64,000 bases of DNA from Tetmemena sp. SeJ-2015 (lineage: Eukaryota; Ciliophora; Spirotrichea; Sporadotrichida; Oxytrichidae), in NCBI GenBank assembly GCA_027382625.1, contig JAJKFJ010021722.1, positions 124,001-188,000 on the forward strand. The letters run 5' to 3'. Positions 11,286 through 22,973 of this stretch are shown piece after piece. The translations under genes were made by a program, and so were the position numbers. The first letter of the stretch is position 1. Each line of letters starts with the position of its first letter. The notes below the pieces were generated by a model, which saw nothing but the letters and a program-made list of their open reading frames with translations, ran no database searches and was not told the origin of the DNA.

Positions 11286-13824
11286 GGATGTTTCTACATC
11301 TATCTAGATGCGTTGCTGGAATCAGGGAGTGTAGTATTAAACTAAGTCTAAGTAGAGTAGAACTTATTTGCTTGAGGTGGGTTGTACTTAACTGATGAGT
11401 TATTTCCTAACCTCATATCTTCTCTTGTCTCTACCGACGTATTATCAATATTCTGCCTAGCTCTTGATTGTGGAGGAATTTCACTGTTGAAATTAGAAGG
11501 GGAGAGAAGAGAAGATTAAGCAGTGGCTATGGAACTTCTTAGATTCTGTTGAGAGGCGCTATGACCTAAGCCTCCGAACTTGGAGGATCTTTGATCAGCA
11601 GTTTGAGTCTCAGGCCTATAATTCTTGAGCATCTGAGAAAATCCTGCTCCAACCTTCGCTAATCTATCTGTGGGATCTCTCCAAGGGAATTTTCCTTGCA
11701 CCTAATATTCTGCAATAGCTCCTGACATATTTGTGATTCCTTTTTGGCAAGATATGCAAGACCATCCTCCCAAGGGTTTTTTGGCGAGCATCGCATCTTA
11801 AAGATCTTGCTCTTCAAACTTTGAGATAATGATGTCGAATAGATTCTTCAGCTATTTCTCAAATATCTTGAATGTCTTTTTCGTTTCCGCTTTATCCATA
11901 AATTGCTTCACTGATTTTATATAATAAAACTTTCATAGATATTTTCTAATTAATTTGGTCATCTATTTCTCTAATAAAACTGAAAACTTTTCATTAAGTT
12001 CCTCTAACTCTGTCTTTGAACCTTTGCCTTCCAAGATCTCCTCGACCTTTTTGAGTTCTCTCTATATGTTGTGGAAATTTGAATCCACTGTCTCCATAGT
12101 ATGTCTTATCCTCTGATCAACATATTCTCTGACGCTCTCTGGTACCTATTTAGGCTCTTGCGCTTCACCTGAGGTCATTCCAAAACTTAGTAACTATCTG
12201 GAGCCAAACTTTATCTCCACGTCTTTCTTTAAATCATGAATTTCTTTCTATAACTGATCGAATCTCTACTCAGTATTTTAAAGCTTGTAAGCAGTTTATT
12301 TCAGACTGTTATTAAACTATTGAGTTAGATGCTCGATAGATTTGTCTATATAATCATTCCTCTCATCCTTTTTGTCTTGCTTCTCTGTTAATTCATGTAT
12401 GACTGGCATCATCTTCTTCACATCGAGAGAATTTGCCTTTGTCTCCATCTATCTCTCTAAATTTCTATCTTCTTAGTCATATCAAGTACTGAGTTGATTC
12501 TCAAATGATTTTGATCATAGTAATCATTGAGTTTTGTGGCCATCTTAGATACTAACTCATACTTTCTTTCAAGCTCATTCAAAGTCTTTTGGATTATATT
12601 CGCTCTTTCTAATAAATATAAGATTGGCATGTATGGAATATACATTATTCTAGCTGTCTGATATTCCTCTTTTAGACATTTGATTTATCATCCTAGCTTT
12701 GAGTTTGCTGTTGAGTATTTCCACCAAGCTAATTTCCCTCAGCTCTATTGTTTCTCCCTACCTTTATCTTGCTTCCATTGTCTATACTCTCTCCCTATCC
12801 ATCTTCATTTTCTCCTCTCAAAGTATTATTCTCTGTAGTGTGCTCATTATCAGTGACCCCATCTTTATTCTCTTCATCGGCACCTGTCCTATTCTTTTGA
12901 GTAACTGACTTTCGATTTCTGTTGGGTGAGGAATCTGAAGACTGGGAGTCTGACTCGTCATCATCCATAATTTCGTTTTCATCTTGCACTCCTAACTCAT
13001 TTTCAATAAGAGCTTACAGCTTGGCGATCTCCACAGAGAATTTATGGTCTATTTCGTCAAGCTTTTTCGAAAAAGCATCAGCAATTTATGACCTAAAGAT
13101 GATCAACTGCTTCTAGATTCTAATATCTTGGTGGGTACTTGTATGTCCTTCATTTAAGGATGCCACTTCTATACTAGCTTATTCTATAAGATCCTCCTCT
13201 TTTATTCTGTCCAGTCCTAATTTTAGATTAGAATTGCTTCCCTAGAAACTTCCACTTATAGTTTCCGCTCTGTTGAAAGCAGGTAAATCAATAGACTTAG
13301 CCATTTAATCAAGATCATTCAATTAATTAATTGTCTAGCATGTTCTTGTTAAAATAACTACATCATCCTCCTTTCCGAATTTAAAAGCACTGGGTTGGCC
13401 TCTTCTAGGATTGATCTTGAAGCCACTAGATGGACTAAACATGGCGTTTTTCTTTTGCATTTGGGAGAGCTCTTTATTCTGATCAGTTATCATCTTTTCG
13501 AGCTACGCCATTCTCTTGTAAATTGGATCTAAGATCTGCTTATCTCGCTTTTGCTGCTCTCTTTTCTCTTTCTCCTAGTCTTCAGAGCTAAAATTATTTA
13601 TTATACTTAGAAATAATTAAATGTCATAACAACAACAGCAAAAGATAAGCAATTGTTTCTTACTCTGTAGAATAAAAGATGGAACTATTATCTTCAAGTC
13701 TTTTGAACATGGAGTGATGCTGTTCCAATATTTTAACTATGTGCTCCAAAGTAGAAGAGAGCGGATTATAGTTAAAGCTTATCAATTTATCGAAGTTTAT
13801 CGAAGAAAGCTCTTCTAGCGACAT
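11198..13824 (-). CDS. Large coiled-coil protein with a C-terminal Cys pair (QRICH2/DUF4795-like, tentative)
   Basis: Start ATG complement 13822-13824 (MSLEELSSINFDKLISF). The frame is open to a TGA at 11198-11200. One intron (about 13597-13672) and three IESs (11914-11940, 12411-12466, 12596-12660) are needed. The N-terminal half is charged helical sequence, followed by an acidic Ser-rich linker (DDDESDSQSSDSSPN), long coiled coils (HNIQRELKKVEEILEGK) and a compact C-terminal motif LGGWSCISCQKG...GKFPWRDPTDRLAKVG with a CxxC pair. That motif reminds me of the DUF4795 end of the flagellar protein QRICH2; this is recall, not a search. The last about 88 nt overlap the end of ECM29 on the opposite strand. 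Its start lies 151 bp from the divergent topoisomerase II start. Confidence 0.75.
11914..11940. other. IES, pointer ATTTT
   Basis: ATTTT at 11914-11918 and 11941-11945. This 27-bp frame-neutral unit carries an in-frame TGA on the minus strand; removal joins TKLIRK to SVKQFMDK. Confidence 0.75.
12411..12466. other. IES, pointer ATCTTCTT
   Basis: ATCTTCTT at 12411-12418 and 12467-12474. Removal of 56 bp joins SVLDMTKK to MMPVIHELTE on the minus strand. Confidence 0.85.
12596..12660. other. IES, pointer ATATTC
   Basis: ATATTC at 12596-12601 and 12661-12666. Removal of 65 bp joins SNVQKRNI to IQKTLNELERK on the minus strand. Confidence 0.8.
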
Positions 13825-13975
13825 TTTAACTATGGAATGGTATTTCTACTGGAAATAAATTAATAAATTAACTTATCAATTCCAACAATAAATAAAATAC
13901 AGAGCAAGATAATCAAATGCTCCAGTAGAAATATTGCTTTATCATTTTTATTAATCCCGCAATTAATTTGAGCAA

Positions 13976-16900
13976 ATGGGCGACAAATCAGTTGAGAAGA
14001 CTTACTAGAAGAAGACCCAACTTGAGCACATTTTACTAAGACCAGAGACTTATATCGGCTCCACTTAAAAGGCCGAATAGACGCTCTGGATATTTGATGA
14101 GAAGACTTAGAAGTTTAAAGAGAAGGAAATTAGCTTTGCTCCTGGTCTCTATAAAATCTTTGGTAAGTCTTTTTGAATTTCTAGAATATAAACTAGACAA
14201 CAAAAATAATGAACCCTAACATTTACCTAGATGAAATTATTGTGAACGCCGCTGACAATATATAGAGGGATCCTAGAGGTTGCACTTCTATTAAGGTGAC
14301 TGTGGATAAAACTAAGAACTTTATATCAGTGTTCAATAATGGAAAAACTATACCTGTGGTTATCCATAAGGAGCATAAAATGTATGTACCTGAGATGGTT
14401 TTCGGACATTTGCTTACATCTAGTAATTATGATGATTCAGAGAAGAAGACCACAGGAGGTAGAAATGGATTTGGCGCAAAGTTAACCAACATTTTCTCTA
14501 AGAAATTTACAGTTGAAGTTGGAGACTCTAAAAATAAGAAGCACTATGTGCAGGAGTATTCAAACAACATGCAAAATATAGGGGAACCAAAAATCAAAGA
14601 ATATTCTGCTGATAAGACTGACTATACTTAAGTCAATTTCGAACCTGACTTCAAACGGTTTGGAATGAAAGGCTTAGATGATGAGATAGTTTCCCTTCTA
14701 AAGAAGAGAGTTTTCATTAGAAGCTTTAATTTTCCATTTTACTTACATAGTTTATGATCTTGCCGGCATAAGTCCAAAGAGCGTGAAAGTTTATTTTAAT
14801 GGACAGAAGATAGAAGTAGCTTCGTTTGAGGATTACACTAACTTGTATTTCTCGTCAAAGAGCGAGCCAACTCAAAGATTTTGCGAAAAATTTGGCCCTA
14901 GATGGGAGGTGTGCGTTGCAATTAGAGACTTCGAATAATTTCAGCAAGTCAGCTTCGTTAATGGGATTTGCACAATTAGGGGAGGAACTCACGTCAACCA
15001 TGTTTCTGACCAGATAGTAAACAATTTAATAGAAGTCATAGCTAAGAAGAATAAGAAGCTTTAGCTCAAGCCATTCTAGATCTTAAATTTAATTAGCTTG
15101 AGTGTTAATTAATCAAGTCGCATTTGTGGGTATTTGTAAACTGCCTAATTGAGAATCCTTCCTTCGATTCTCAGACTAAAGAGACTCTGACCTCCAGGCC
15201 AAATACTTTCGGAACTAAATGCGAAATTACTGATAAGTTCTCATTAAACATATTCTGCTTTATTCTTAGCTAAGGTAGCAAAGTCCGGAGTGATTGAAGA
15301 AATCATATAAAGAGCAGAGCAAAAAGAGTAGAACAAACTCAAGAGAGAACTTGGGACAGGCACAAAAAAGAAGAAGCTATTTGGAATTCCGAAGCTGGAG
15401 GATGCAAACTGGGCAGGAACTCAAAGTTCTGATCAATGTGTTCTAATTCTGACAGAGGGAGACTCTGCCAAATCTCTTGCTATGAGTGGAATCTAAGTCG
15501 TAGGAAGAGACAAGTATGGAGTCTTTCCATTAAGAGGTAAGCTTCTGAATGTTAGAGAAGCCAGCAATCAGCAAGTGCTGCAGAATCAAGAGATTCAGAG
15601 CATTATCAAAATTCTAGGACTCTACATTGGGAGAAATTATGAGACTTCGGATGATTTGAAAACTTTAAGATATGGCTCCATTATGATAATGGCCGATTAG
15701 GATCATGATGGATCTCACATCAAAGGATTGATAATTAATTTTCTCCATCACTTTTGGCCTTCTCTGATAAAAAATTTCAAGAATTTTGTGAAGGTCTTCA
15801 TCACTCCAATCATCAAAGTCATTAAAGATAAGGATCAAATTCAGTTCTTTACTATACCAGAGTATGAAAAATGGGCCAAGACTTAGGATATGAATTATTT
15901 AGTAATTATATGAATGAGCTAAAGAAATACAGAGTGAAGTATTATAAGGGTCTTGGAACTTCCACAGCTTAAGAGGCAAAGCAATATTTTTCTCAGATCA
16001 AGAAGCACCAAATTTCTATAGATATGTATTGAAACATAGAGTTTAAAATTCAATACTGCTATAAGAGCTAGATAGATGAAGATTAGATCCTGCTAGCGTT
16101 CAGCAAGAATATGGCTGATGACAGGAAAAGATGGTTGAGCAATTTCAACCCCCATGATTATATAGACTACTCAAAACAAGTCATCACCTACTAGGAGTTT
16201 GTAGACAGGGAATTGATACATTTCTCGAATGCTGATAATTTGAGATCCATTCCCTCAGTAATGGATGGGCTTAAACCTGGCCAGAGGAAGATTATCTTTG
16301 GATGCTTTAAGAGAAAGTTAAAGGCTGAGATAAAGGTAGCTCAACTTTCAGGTTATATAGCAGAGCATACTGCTTATCATCATGGAGAAGTAAGTTTGCA
16401 GTCTACTATAGTTATCATGGCTTAAGACTTTGTGGGAAGCAACAATTTAAATCTACTTTAACCTATTGGTCAGTTCGGTACAAGAATGTAGGGAGGCAAA
16501 GAATCTGCAAGTTTGAATTAATTTTTGTATTTTCATTTCAGAATTAATATAATGTCTCAAGTCCTAGATACATTTTCACAAACTTGAGTCCTTACACAAG
16601 ACTTATATTTAATGAGAACGACGATCCCTTGCTAAGTTATTAGATAGAAGAGGGTCTGAGTATAGAGCCAGAATTCTATGCCCCTATAGTACCTATGGTG
16701 TTAGTGAACGGAGCAGAAGGAAATAACATTATTCTAAAGTATTTATATTCTTTTAGGAATAGGTACAGGATGGAGCACTTGTGTGCCTTGTTACTCTCCC
16801 ATTTAGATCATTCACAATCTTATTTATTTAAAGATGCAATTGAAATTTATATCTAAAGAGACAATTAGAAGGCAAGCCTTTTTTGAGGATGATGCCTTGG

Positions 16901-19900
16901 TACAAAGGCTTTAGAGGAGACATAATACCAAACGATGAGGATTACACTAACTTCACAGTGAGAGGCAAGTTCAGCATTGACCATGAAAAAAGGAAACTTT
17001 CCATTACTGAACTTCCTATTGGTAAATGGACAAGAGACTACAAGAACATGCTAGAGGAGATGGCACAAAAAGATTTAACCATTCTTTAAATTTATACAAA
17101 TAATTTGAAGATGAGATAGTTGATATAAAGGAGTTTCATTAGGACAATACAGTGAGTTTCGTGATTTCTTGTGCTGATTCTCTAATATATAATACCGTCA
17201 TGTCTTAATTCTTTGTTCTGATTCAGTGTTGAAATAAACTGAGGCAGAACTGATTAAGAAGTTCAAGCTAACTGGTACCTTGAATGCAACCAATCTAGTT
17301 TTGTTTGACAAGGATTATAAACTCAAAAAGTATGAGAATGAATGTGAGATCATAGACGAGTTTTTTCAAGTCAGACTCTAGCTCTACCATAAGAGGAAGG
17401 AGAATTTAAATTAAATAAAAATTAGACTTAATAAATGAAGATTAAATTTATATTAAATATGCTAAAGATGATAAACTAGTTATTTGAAAAGCTCAGCAAC
17501 AAGTACAGGTATAATAAGTATTGCTTAAATTATTATACTCTCTTTATTTTGGTTCATCCAAGAGATAATAGATGGAAGTATAAATATCTACAAGAAAAAG
17601 AAAGAGGAGATAGTCAAACTCCTCAAAGCAAAAGGCTACAAAACTTATGAGTAGATTCACGGAAGATAAAACTAAAGTGTATTGGCTGTCAATATGGAAA
17701 GTCAAAACTCAAATAAGGACAAAAAAACAGGCAAAGGTTAAGAGTTAAAAAATGAATTATAATATACAAATTTATTGCTATAATAGTTGAACAAGAAGGA
17801 GGATTTTAATTACTTGCTGGAAATGAAGATATTCTCCTTCGTGGAGGACCAACTGCACTTGCTCAAATCCAAAATGGATGAAATTGGAAAGCAGAAGTCA
17901 GATCTTGAGAAAAAGTCACCCAAGGATCTTTGGAATGAAGATTTGGACTAATTACTAGAGAAATACGAGGCAAGTTTGAGCTTTGAGGATAGAAGACTCC
18001 ACAATGCAATTATGGCACAGAAGCAAAAAGAATACGTCCCTAATAAGGCAAAGAAGCAACAAAATCAGAAGTCAGTTGAAGAGCAAAAATACACTCCTCT
18101 GTGGAAAGACGAACCATAAGACCCTGTGAGTAGATAAAGAGGCAAGAGAGCTGTCGTTGATGATGATGTTGATAATAAAAATGTTCTTATTTCTATAATA
18201 GATATGCCTTACGAAGATGAGTCAGTGAAAGAACAGCCCAAAGTTATTCATAGGCAGGTAAAGCAAGTCAGTCCGATCAAACCTACTGAGAATCTAGAAA
18301 ACGGAAAAGTTAAAGAGCTTGAAGTTAAAGTCAGGACTGTTGTAGAATATATAAATGAAATTAAATTCTATAATTAGTATTTTTAGAGGTAACAAAAGAG
18401 ACAGAGACTCCTTAAAGACAGACAAGAAATCTGTCAAAGTAAACTTCTCCTGAGAAAAACTCTGAAATGGAGAGAAGAGCTCAACTAAAGAGATCAGCCA
18501 AGCAAGTCAATTACAATGAGAATTCTGATGAAGAAAGTGATGAATCAGAGGCTAGAGTTGCAAACCAATCTTCTAGAAAAGGCTAAGCTCGTACCAAATA
18601 GTAGGCGAATGAATCTGGCTCCAAGAGTATCAATATCATTTAAAATGATTAAAATTTATACTTTTGCGGCAATTGTTTTTTCTATTGGTATAACCTATCT
18701 TCTTCAATTAAGAAGAGTGAAATAAAGTCAAAAGAAAAGAATGAGTAGAGCTTACGCAAAATAAAAAAGGTTCTTGAAAACTCAACTCCTTAAATAGCAG
18801 AATCTAGTTAGTCTGAGTTTGAAGAAGAAGGCTCTAGTAAACTGAGGGGAACTAAACTAGGAGATAAAATTTTTAATTTAGATCTGATGAAGTTCATGCC
18901 ATCGAGATAAACAAGATCAAGAGGGCAGCAGGAGACTAGCACTTTATACATTTTAAATAAATATTATTAGCACTCCATAGAAAAATACTAATCTGCAGAC
19001 TCCTGTGAATGAGAAGACTAAAGAATTAAAGCAGTAAAAGGAAGTCGCCAGCAAGTCTGTTGTGAAGAATTCTGCAAATGTGAGATAAGTATCATCATCT
19101 TCTTCATCTGAGAGTGATAATACTATATCTCAAACCTTGAATGTGAACTAGTAGATCTTGAAGATGAAATTATGAAGACTTTTGAGAAAAGCAAGGCTCT
19201 TGATGCAAGTGTCAAAGAACAGCTCAAGGCTCTTGAGCACACATATCCCATTGCTGGAGGGGAATAAAATAGCAAAGGTAGCAATTAGCAGAAACCTAAA
19301 CTTGCTTATTTAATTTCAGTTAATAAGTTCTCTTCTTCCATTAATTATTTCATTAACCATTATGATTTATATCTTTGCTTGACAAAATAAAACTACAAAG
19401 GGCGGAGGCTGTCTAGCCAAAAAGCGATCAACTGCATTAAGTATCTCAAAAATCATTGAATGATGTACATAAGCCTCCTGTGAAGTAGTCAGTGCTTAAT
19501 TTCGGTTCAAAATCCACAGAGACAAAATCTGCTCCTACTACTATTAATCAGGAAGATAAAAAGAGAGATTTAGTTTCCTAAGCATTAAATGAAGAACCAA
19601 TCAAGCCTGATTTTTCAAAGTCTCTAAAGGAAAGACTTGCAGAACACTGTAACTGGTTTAGGAGTCAAAATTTATAAATTAGTTTTTGCAGAACAGCTGA
19701 ACGGTCAAAAAGACCAAATGAAGGCCTTGGAAAATTTAAGTAATAAAGTCAACCAAGCTGATCATAATAAAAATCCCTAACAAACAATAGGAAGCAATGA
19801 AGATGAGGAAGAAGAAATCATGATCAATAAAAATTATAATCATCATATTCTACTTAGTTTCAATAATTTTAAATAAAAAACGAGGCTAAAGAAAGCCAGT

Positions 19901-19919
19901 CATAGATGAAGATGAATGA
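13976..19919 (+). CDS. TOP2: DNA topoisomerase II
   Basis: ATP-dependent type IIA topoisomerase that passes one duplex through another in the nucleus. ATG 13976, stop TGA 19917. Family signatures are in order: ATPase NAADN and GRNGFGAKL, Toprim EGDSAK and DQDHDGSHIKG, then ASPRYIFTNLSP with the catalytic Tyr, and ELPIGKWTRDYK. The C-terminal third (about 18.1-19.9 kb) is Lys/Ser/Gln-rich and disordered, as in other eukaryotes. There is one clear GT-AG intron (14163-14230) and at least ten IESs, including one directly before the catalytic Tyr motif and one removing an in-frame TGA from conserved sequence. Boundaries near 16800-16880, 17090-17100 and in the tail were not resolved. Confidence 0.93.
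14709..14748. other. IES, pointer AGTTT
   Basis: AGTTT at 14709-14713 and 14749-14753. Splicing it as a GT-AG intron gives the wrong frame, while IES removal gives KKRVYDLAG, the conserved topoisomerase II sequence. Confidence 0.85.
15080..15111. other. IES, pointer ATC
   Basis: ATC at 15080-15082 and 15112-15114. Removal of 32 bp joins LKPFQI to KSHLWVFVNC in topoisomerase II. Confidence 0.75.
15238..15262. other. IES, pointer TTCT
   Basis: TTCT at 15238-15241 and 15263-15266. Removal of 25 bp joins EITDKF to LAKVAKSGVIE in topoisomerase II. Confidence 0.75.
15888..15907. other. IES (20 bp), pointer ATATGAAT
   Basis: ATATGAAT at 15888-15895 and 15908-15915. Removal joins WAKTQDMN to ELKKYRVKYYKGLGTS in topoisomerase II. 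Confidence 0.85.
16018..16035. other. IES (18 bp), pointer ATAGA
   Basis: ATAGA at 16018-16022 and 16036-16040. This frame-neutral unit carries an in-frame TGA; removal gives HQISIEFKIQYC. It argues that the TGA is eliminated, not read through. Confidence 0.85.
16508..16557. other. IES, pointer CAAGT, beside catalytic Tyr codon
   Basis: CAAGT at 16508-16512 and 16558-16562. Removal of 50 bp creates KESASPRYIFTNLSP, the topoisomerase II active-site segment. Confidence 0.88.
16718..16754. other. IES, pointer AGGAA
   Basis: AGGAA at 16718-16722 and 16755-16759. Removal of 37 bp gives NGAEGIGTGWSTCVP in topoisomerase II. Confidence 0.85.
17174..17217. other. IES, pointer CTGATTC
   Basis: CTGATTC at 17174-17180 and 17218-17224. 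Removal of 44 bp joins SFVISCAD to SVLKQTEAEL in topoisomerase II. Confidence 0.82.
17406..17452. other. IES, pointer TTAAAT
   Basis: TTAAAT at 17406-17411 and 17453-17458. Removal of 47 bp joins YHKRKENLN to MLKMINQLFEK in topoisomerase II. Confidence 0.8.
17508..17550. other. IES, pointer GGT
   Basis: GGT at 17508-17510 and 17551-17553. Removal of 43 bp joins LSNKYR to FIQEIIDGSI in topoisomerase II. Confidence 0.75.
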
Positions 19920-20030
19920 GTGATTAATTAGTAAGGATTTGTTCTATATTTTGCTTCATGATAAACATTTGAGTACTTAATTTCCAACTTATTTTCTTTT
20001 CAAAAGCTTGATTAAATTAGGAATTGATAA

Positions 20031-20297
20031 ATGAAATTGCCTTTAGTTAAACTACTAACTCGACCTGGTTGTGAAGCCTGCAATCGGGGCAAGTTCATTC
20101 TCCAGAGACTAAAGCATCATGTCCAATTCGATGCTAAAGTAGTAAATATCATGAAAAATCAAGAATACATGACTTACTCAGACAAACTACCAGTCATTCT
20201 AGTGGAAGAAGAACCAATATGCGTCAATAAAATAGTGGAGAGAGACCTAAGGGAGGCCATTCTCAGACATTAGAATAGACTGATGAGTGAAATTTGA
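20031..20297 (+). CDS. Small glutaredoxin-like protein (DUF836 type)
   Basis: 88 codons from ATG 20031 to TGA 20295, ending RHQNRLMSEI after two internal Gln-TAG codons. The N-terminus KLLTRPGCEACNRGKF carries a CxxC and the beta-alpha-beta pattern of the glutaredoxin-like DUF836 family (yeast YDR286C, human C5orf63), and the DKLPVILVEEEPI stretch supplies the cis-Pro. It has no IES and no intron, which is rare in this window. It starts 111 bp after the topoisomerase II stop on the same strand. Confidence 0.8.
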
Positions 20298-20426
20298 TTG
20301 ATTCGTTGATAATAACTTTTCATTTAAAGAGACTATTGATTTCAAGAGGAGCTCTCTTATTCCTTATAATCATATTAAATTAAAATATCGCATATTAAAT
20401 CACCTTAGATCACTACTACTTTAGAC

Positions 20427-22805
20427 ATGCAATCTCTAAACGTTATTGGAAATCATTTTACCGCCTATGTGCCAATGGAGAAAGAAAATTTGCTTGAAAA
20501 GTACAGAGGAATGAGCAACCTCGACCTGAAATTCTTGAACAAGCTCTACTACGGAAATCACGAACTTGAAATGAGATAGATGGAAAAAGTATTCAATAAA
20601 AATTTAATACTCTCAATCTTTTTTTAAGGGGGACTATTTATTGGTTGAGAATCCAATCTTTAAGTAAGTGACATCATGCATTATCCGCAGTGATACGCTG
20701 TGTTAGTAATTTGTCATAAGCTATTTAAATTAATCGTGCTTTGTAATTTATTAGCTGTGACGTTTAGTTGCAATTTTTAATACGTCAAATTATAGACTTG
20801 AGACATCTGAAGAACTCTCCCGACAAGAGCAAAGAGAAAATGTAGTAAAGAAGATGCGAGTAGTCTTTGATGAAGCTAAGTAGATAGTAGAACCTAGAGT
20901 GATGTACAATGACCCATACCGCTTCTTGGTCTTTGGATTGCCAAACTTCATTTACAACTAGTCACTAGCTACCAAATTTTCGGTGAGCTTAATACTCTAC
21001 TTCAAGAGCTTAGACAACCTAGGCACTGATCAACATTCTAAGTTCAAGGATAGACTTACTTACATATATATTTTGCTGACTCTAATTAATACGCTAATAT
21101 ATGATAAATTAGACTTATTGAAGGCTAAGATGTCGGATGCTTTGCCCTAACAGAATTAGGACATGGGTCTAATGTGAGATCAATCTTAACTACAGCTACT
21201 TTTGACCCTTCAAAGGATGAGTTTATCATCAACAATATAGATATAGGATCTTTGAAACATTTTTAACACCCCTAGTGACATGGGAATGAAGTTTTGGATT
21301 GGAGGAGCAGCCAAGACAGCAACCATTTCAGTTGTATTCGCCCAGCTCTATGTTGATGGAAAGTGCGAAGGCCCACACGTATTCGTAGTTCCATTGAGAG
21401 ACAGGAGAACGTTTGACGTCTTGCCAGGTATCATAATTTTAGATATTTAACTTTCCATAATTGGAGATTGCGGAAGGAAAAATGGTCAAGATGGAATCGA
21501 TAATGGCTTCATCATATTCAATAATTTCAGGATCCCAAGAGAAAACATGCTTAATAGATTCTCAAATGTCACTAAAGAAGGAAAATTTGAGCTATCATCC
21601 CAGATATCGACAAAAGATTTGCTGTTTAGCTAGGATCTCTATCCTAAGGGAGATTGATGATTATAGGAGGATCCCCAAGAGTGTTAGGTTACGGATTAAA
21701 GATAGCCTTGAGATTTGCTGCGATGAGAAGATAATTTGGAAAGCCAGATGAGAAAGACGAACAGCCCTTGATTGAATATCCTCTTCATTAGTCAAGACTC
21801 TTCCCTTACGTTGCTTAAACTATAGCTATGATAATAGCTGCCAACAGAACTTATGATATGTGGGCTGAATGCTAGGCTGAGTTGTTTGATCCTGAGAGTC
21901 AAAAAATCCCTGAGTTTCATGCTATCACTTCTTCTTTGAAAGCTGTTCACACTTGGGCTGCAATGAGAGGCCTTTAAGAGTGCAGAGAGGCCTGTGGTGG
22001 ATTAGGATATTCATTCTACTCTAGGATTGGTCTCTTAAGGAACGATTTTGATGTCAATTAAACTTGGGAAGGAGACAACAATGTATTGTTGCAGTAGACT
22101 TCGAAGTATCTTATTGACTTAATGTAAGCAAGTTTCAAAAAGGGAAAGAAAAAGGATGCAACTAAGACAATGACATGCGATTGGATTGTTAAGACTCCAG
22201 TGGAGGGTTCTTAAAACGATGCTAAGACAGAAGAGGACTTCTTAAGAAATGAAAATCTCCTAGCTATCTTCAAATTCAGAGCAAACCTTTTACTTTAAAA
22301 AAGTGGACTTCAGTTAGCAATGACACTTGCTCAGAACAAAGATATGAATCCTTTGGACGCTTGGAATAACTCATAAGTCTATCTCCTTAACTCTCTAGGA
22401 AAGGCATTTGGCGAGGTCTACACAGTTCAGGCTTTCTATAACTTCATAAGGAATGTAGAAAACGATAGCAACAAGACTAACAAGGACACTAAAGAAGCTC
22501 TGTTTAAGATTTATCAACTTTACTGCCTCACTAGAATAGAGCAGGATCTTGGTACTTTTAGAGATGGAGACTATATATCAAGTGAGCAAGGTGATCTTGT
22601 GAGGAAGCAAATTATTTAACTGTGTGGTGAGTTAAAGAGACACATTATTCCACTCGTAGAGACATTCTACCCTGGTGATGAACTACTTGATTCGATGATT
22701 GCACCTGCAAATGGTGATCTATATGGATCCATAGTGAACAAGATTTATAGTGCCCCAAATGCATTCGGCAAAATTTCAAACTGGGATATTGTTTACAAGA
22801 AATGA
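20427..22805 (+). CDS. ACOX: Acyl-CoA oxidase (peroxisomal beta-oxidation)
   Basis: FAD enzyme that oxidises acyl-CoA to trans-2-enoyl-CoA with production of hydrogen peroxide. ATG 20427, stop TGA 22803. Family motifs: [14 protein letters not shown] (FAD/substrate loop), [40 protein letters not shown] and [13 protein letters not shown]. Two GT-AG introns (20589-20628, 20664-20795) and three IESs (21051-21109, 21231-21264, 21432-21455) are needed. The extreme C-terminus is DIVYKK, not a classical SKL peroxisomal signal, so import may use another signal. One IES falls between FIIN and [10 protein letters not shown], which are contiguous in homologs. Confidence 0.93.
21051..21109. other. IES, pointer TAGACTTA
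   Basis: TAGACTTA at 21051-21058 and 21110-21117. Removal of 59 bp joins KFKDRL to [13 protein letters not shown] in acyl-CoA oxidase. Confidence 0.88.
21231..21264. other. IES, pointer AACA
   Basis: AACA at 21231-21234 and 21265-21268. Removal of 34 bp joins DEFIIN to [10 protein letters not shown] in acyl-CoA oxidase. The unit has no GT-AG ends. Confidence 0.88.
21432..21455. other. IES (24 bp, frame-neutral), pointer CATAATT
   Basis: CATAATT at 21432-21438 and 21456-21462. It is open in frame, but removal turns a nine-residue insertion into the expected [12 protein letters not shown]. Confidence 0.7.
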
Positions 22806-22973
22806 TTTTAAAGCGAAAAGTCGGTTGGTATTTTATCAAACATACAAATTTCTAAAAATAAGCCTTTTTAAAAGGAAATCTTAATATCTTTGATTATTTA
22901 TGGGAAGATATATCTCTTCTCAAAGCCAAATGAAATGAATTATATATCTCTCCCCTGATTAATTAAAAGAAAA

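Noticed and set aside
14710..14750. GT-AG intron at 14710 in topoisomerase II
   Set aside because: Splicing at these ends gives the wrong frame, while removal as an IES with pointer AGTTT gives KKRVYDLAG.
16018..16040. UGA read as an amino acid in topoisomerase II
   Set aside because: The TGA lies inside an 18-bp unit between ATAGA repeats; deletion restores consensus, and TGA is a clean stop in other genes (22803, 29753, 63659).
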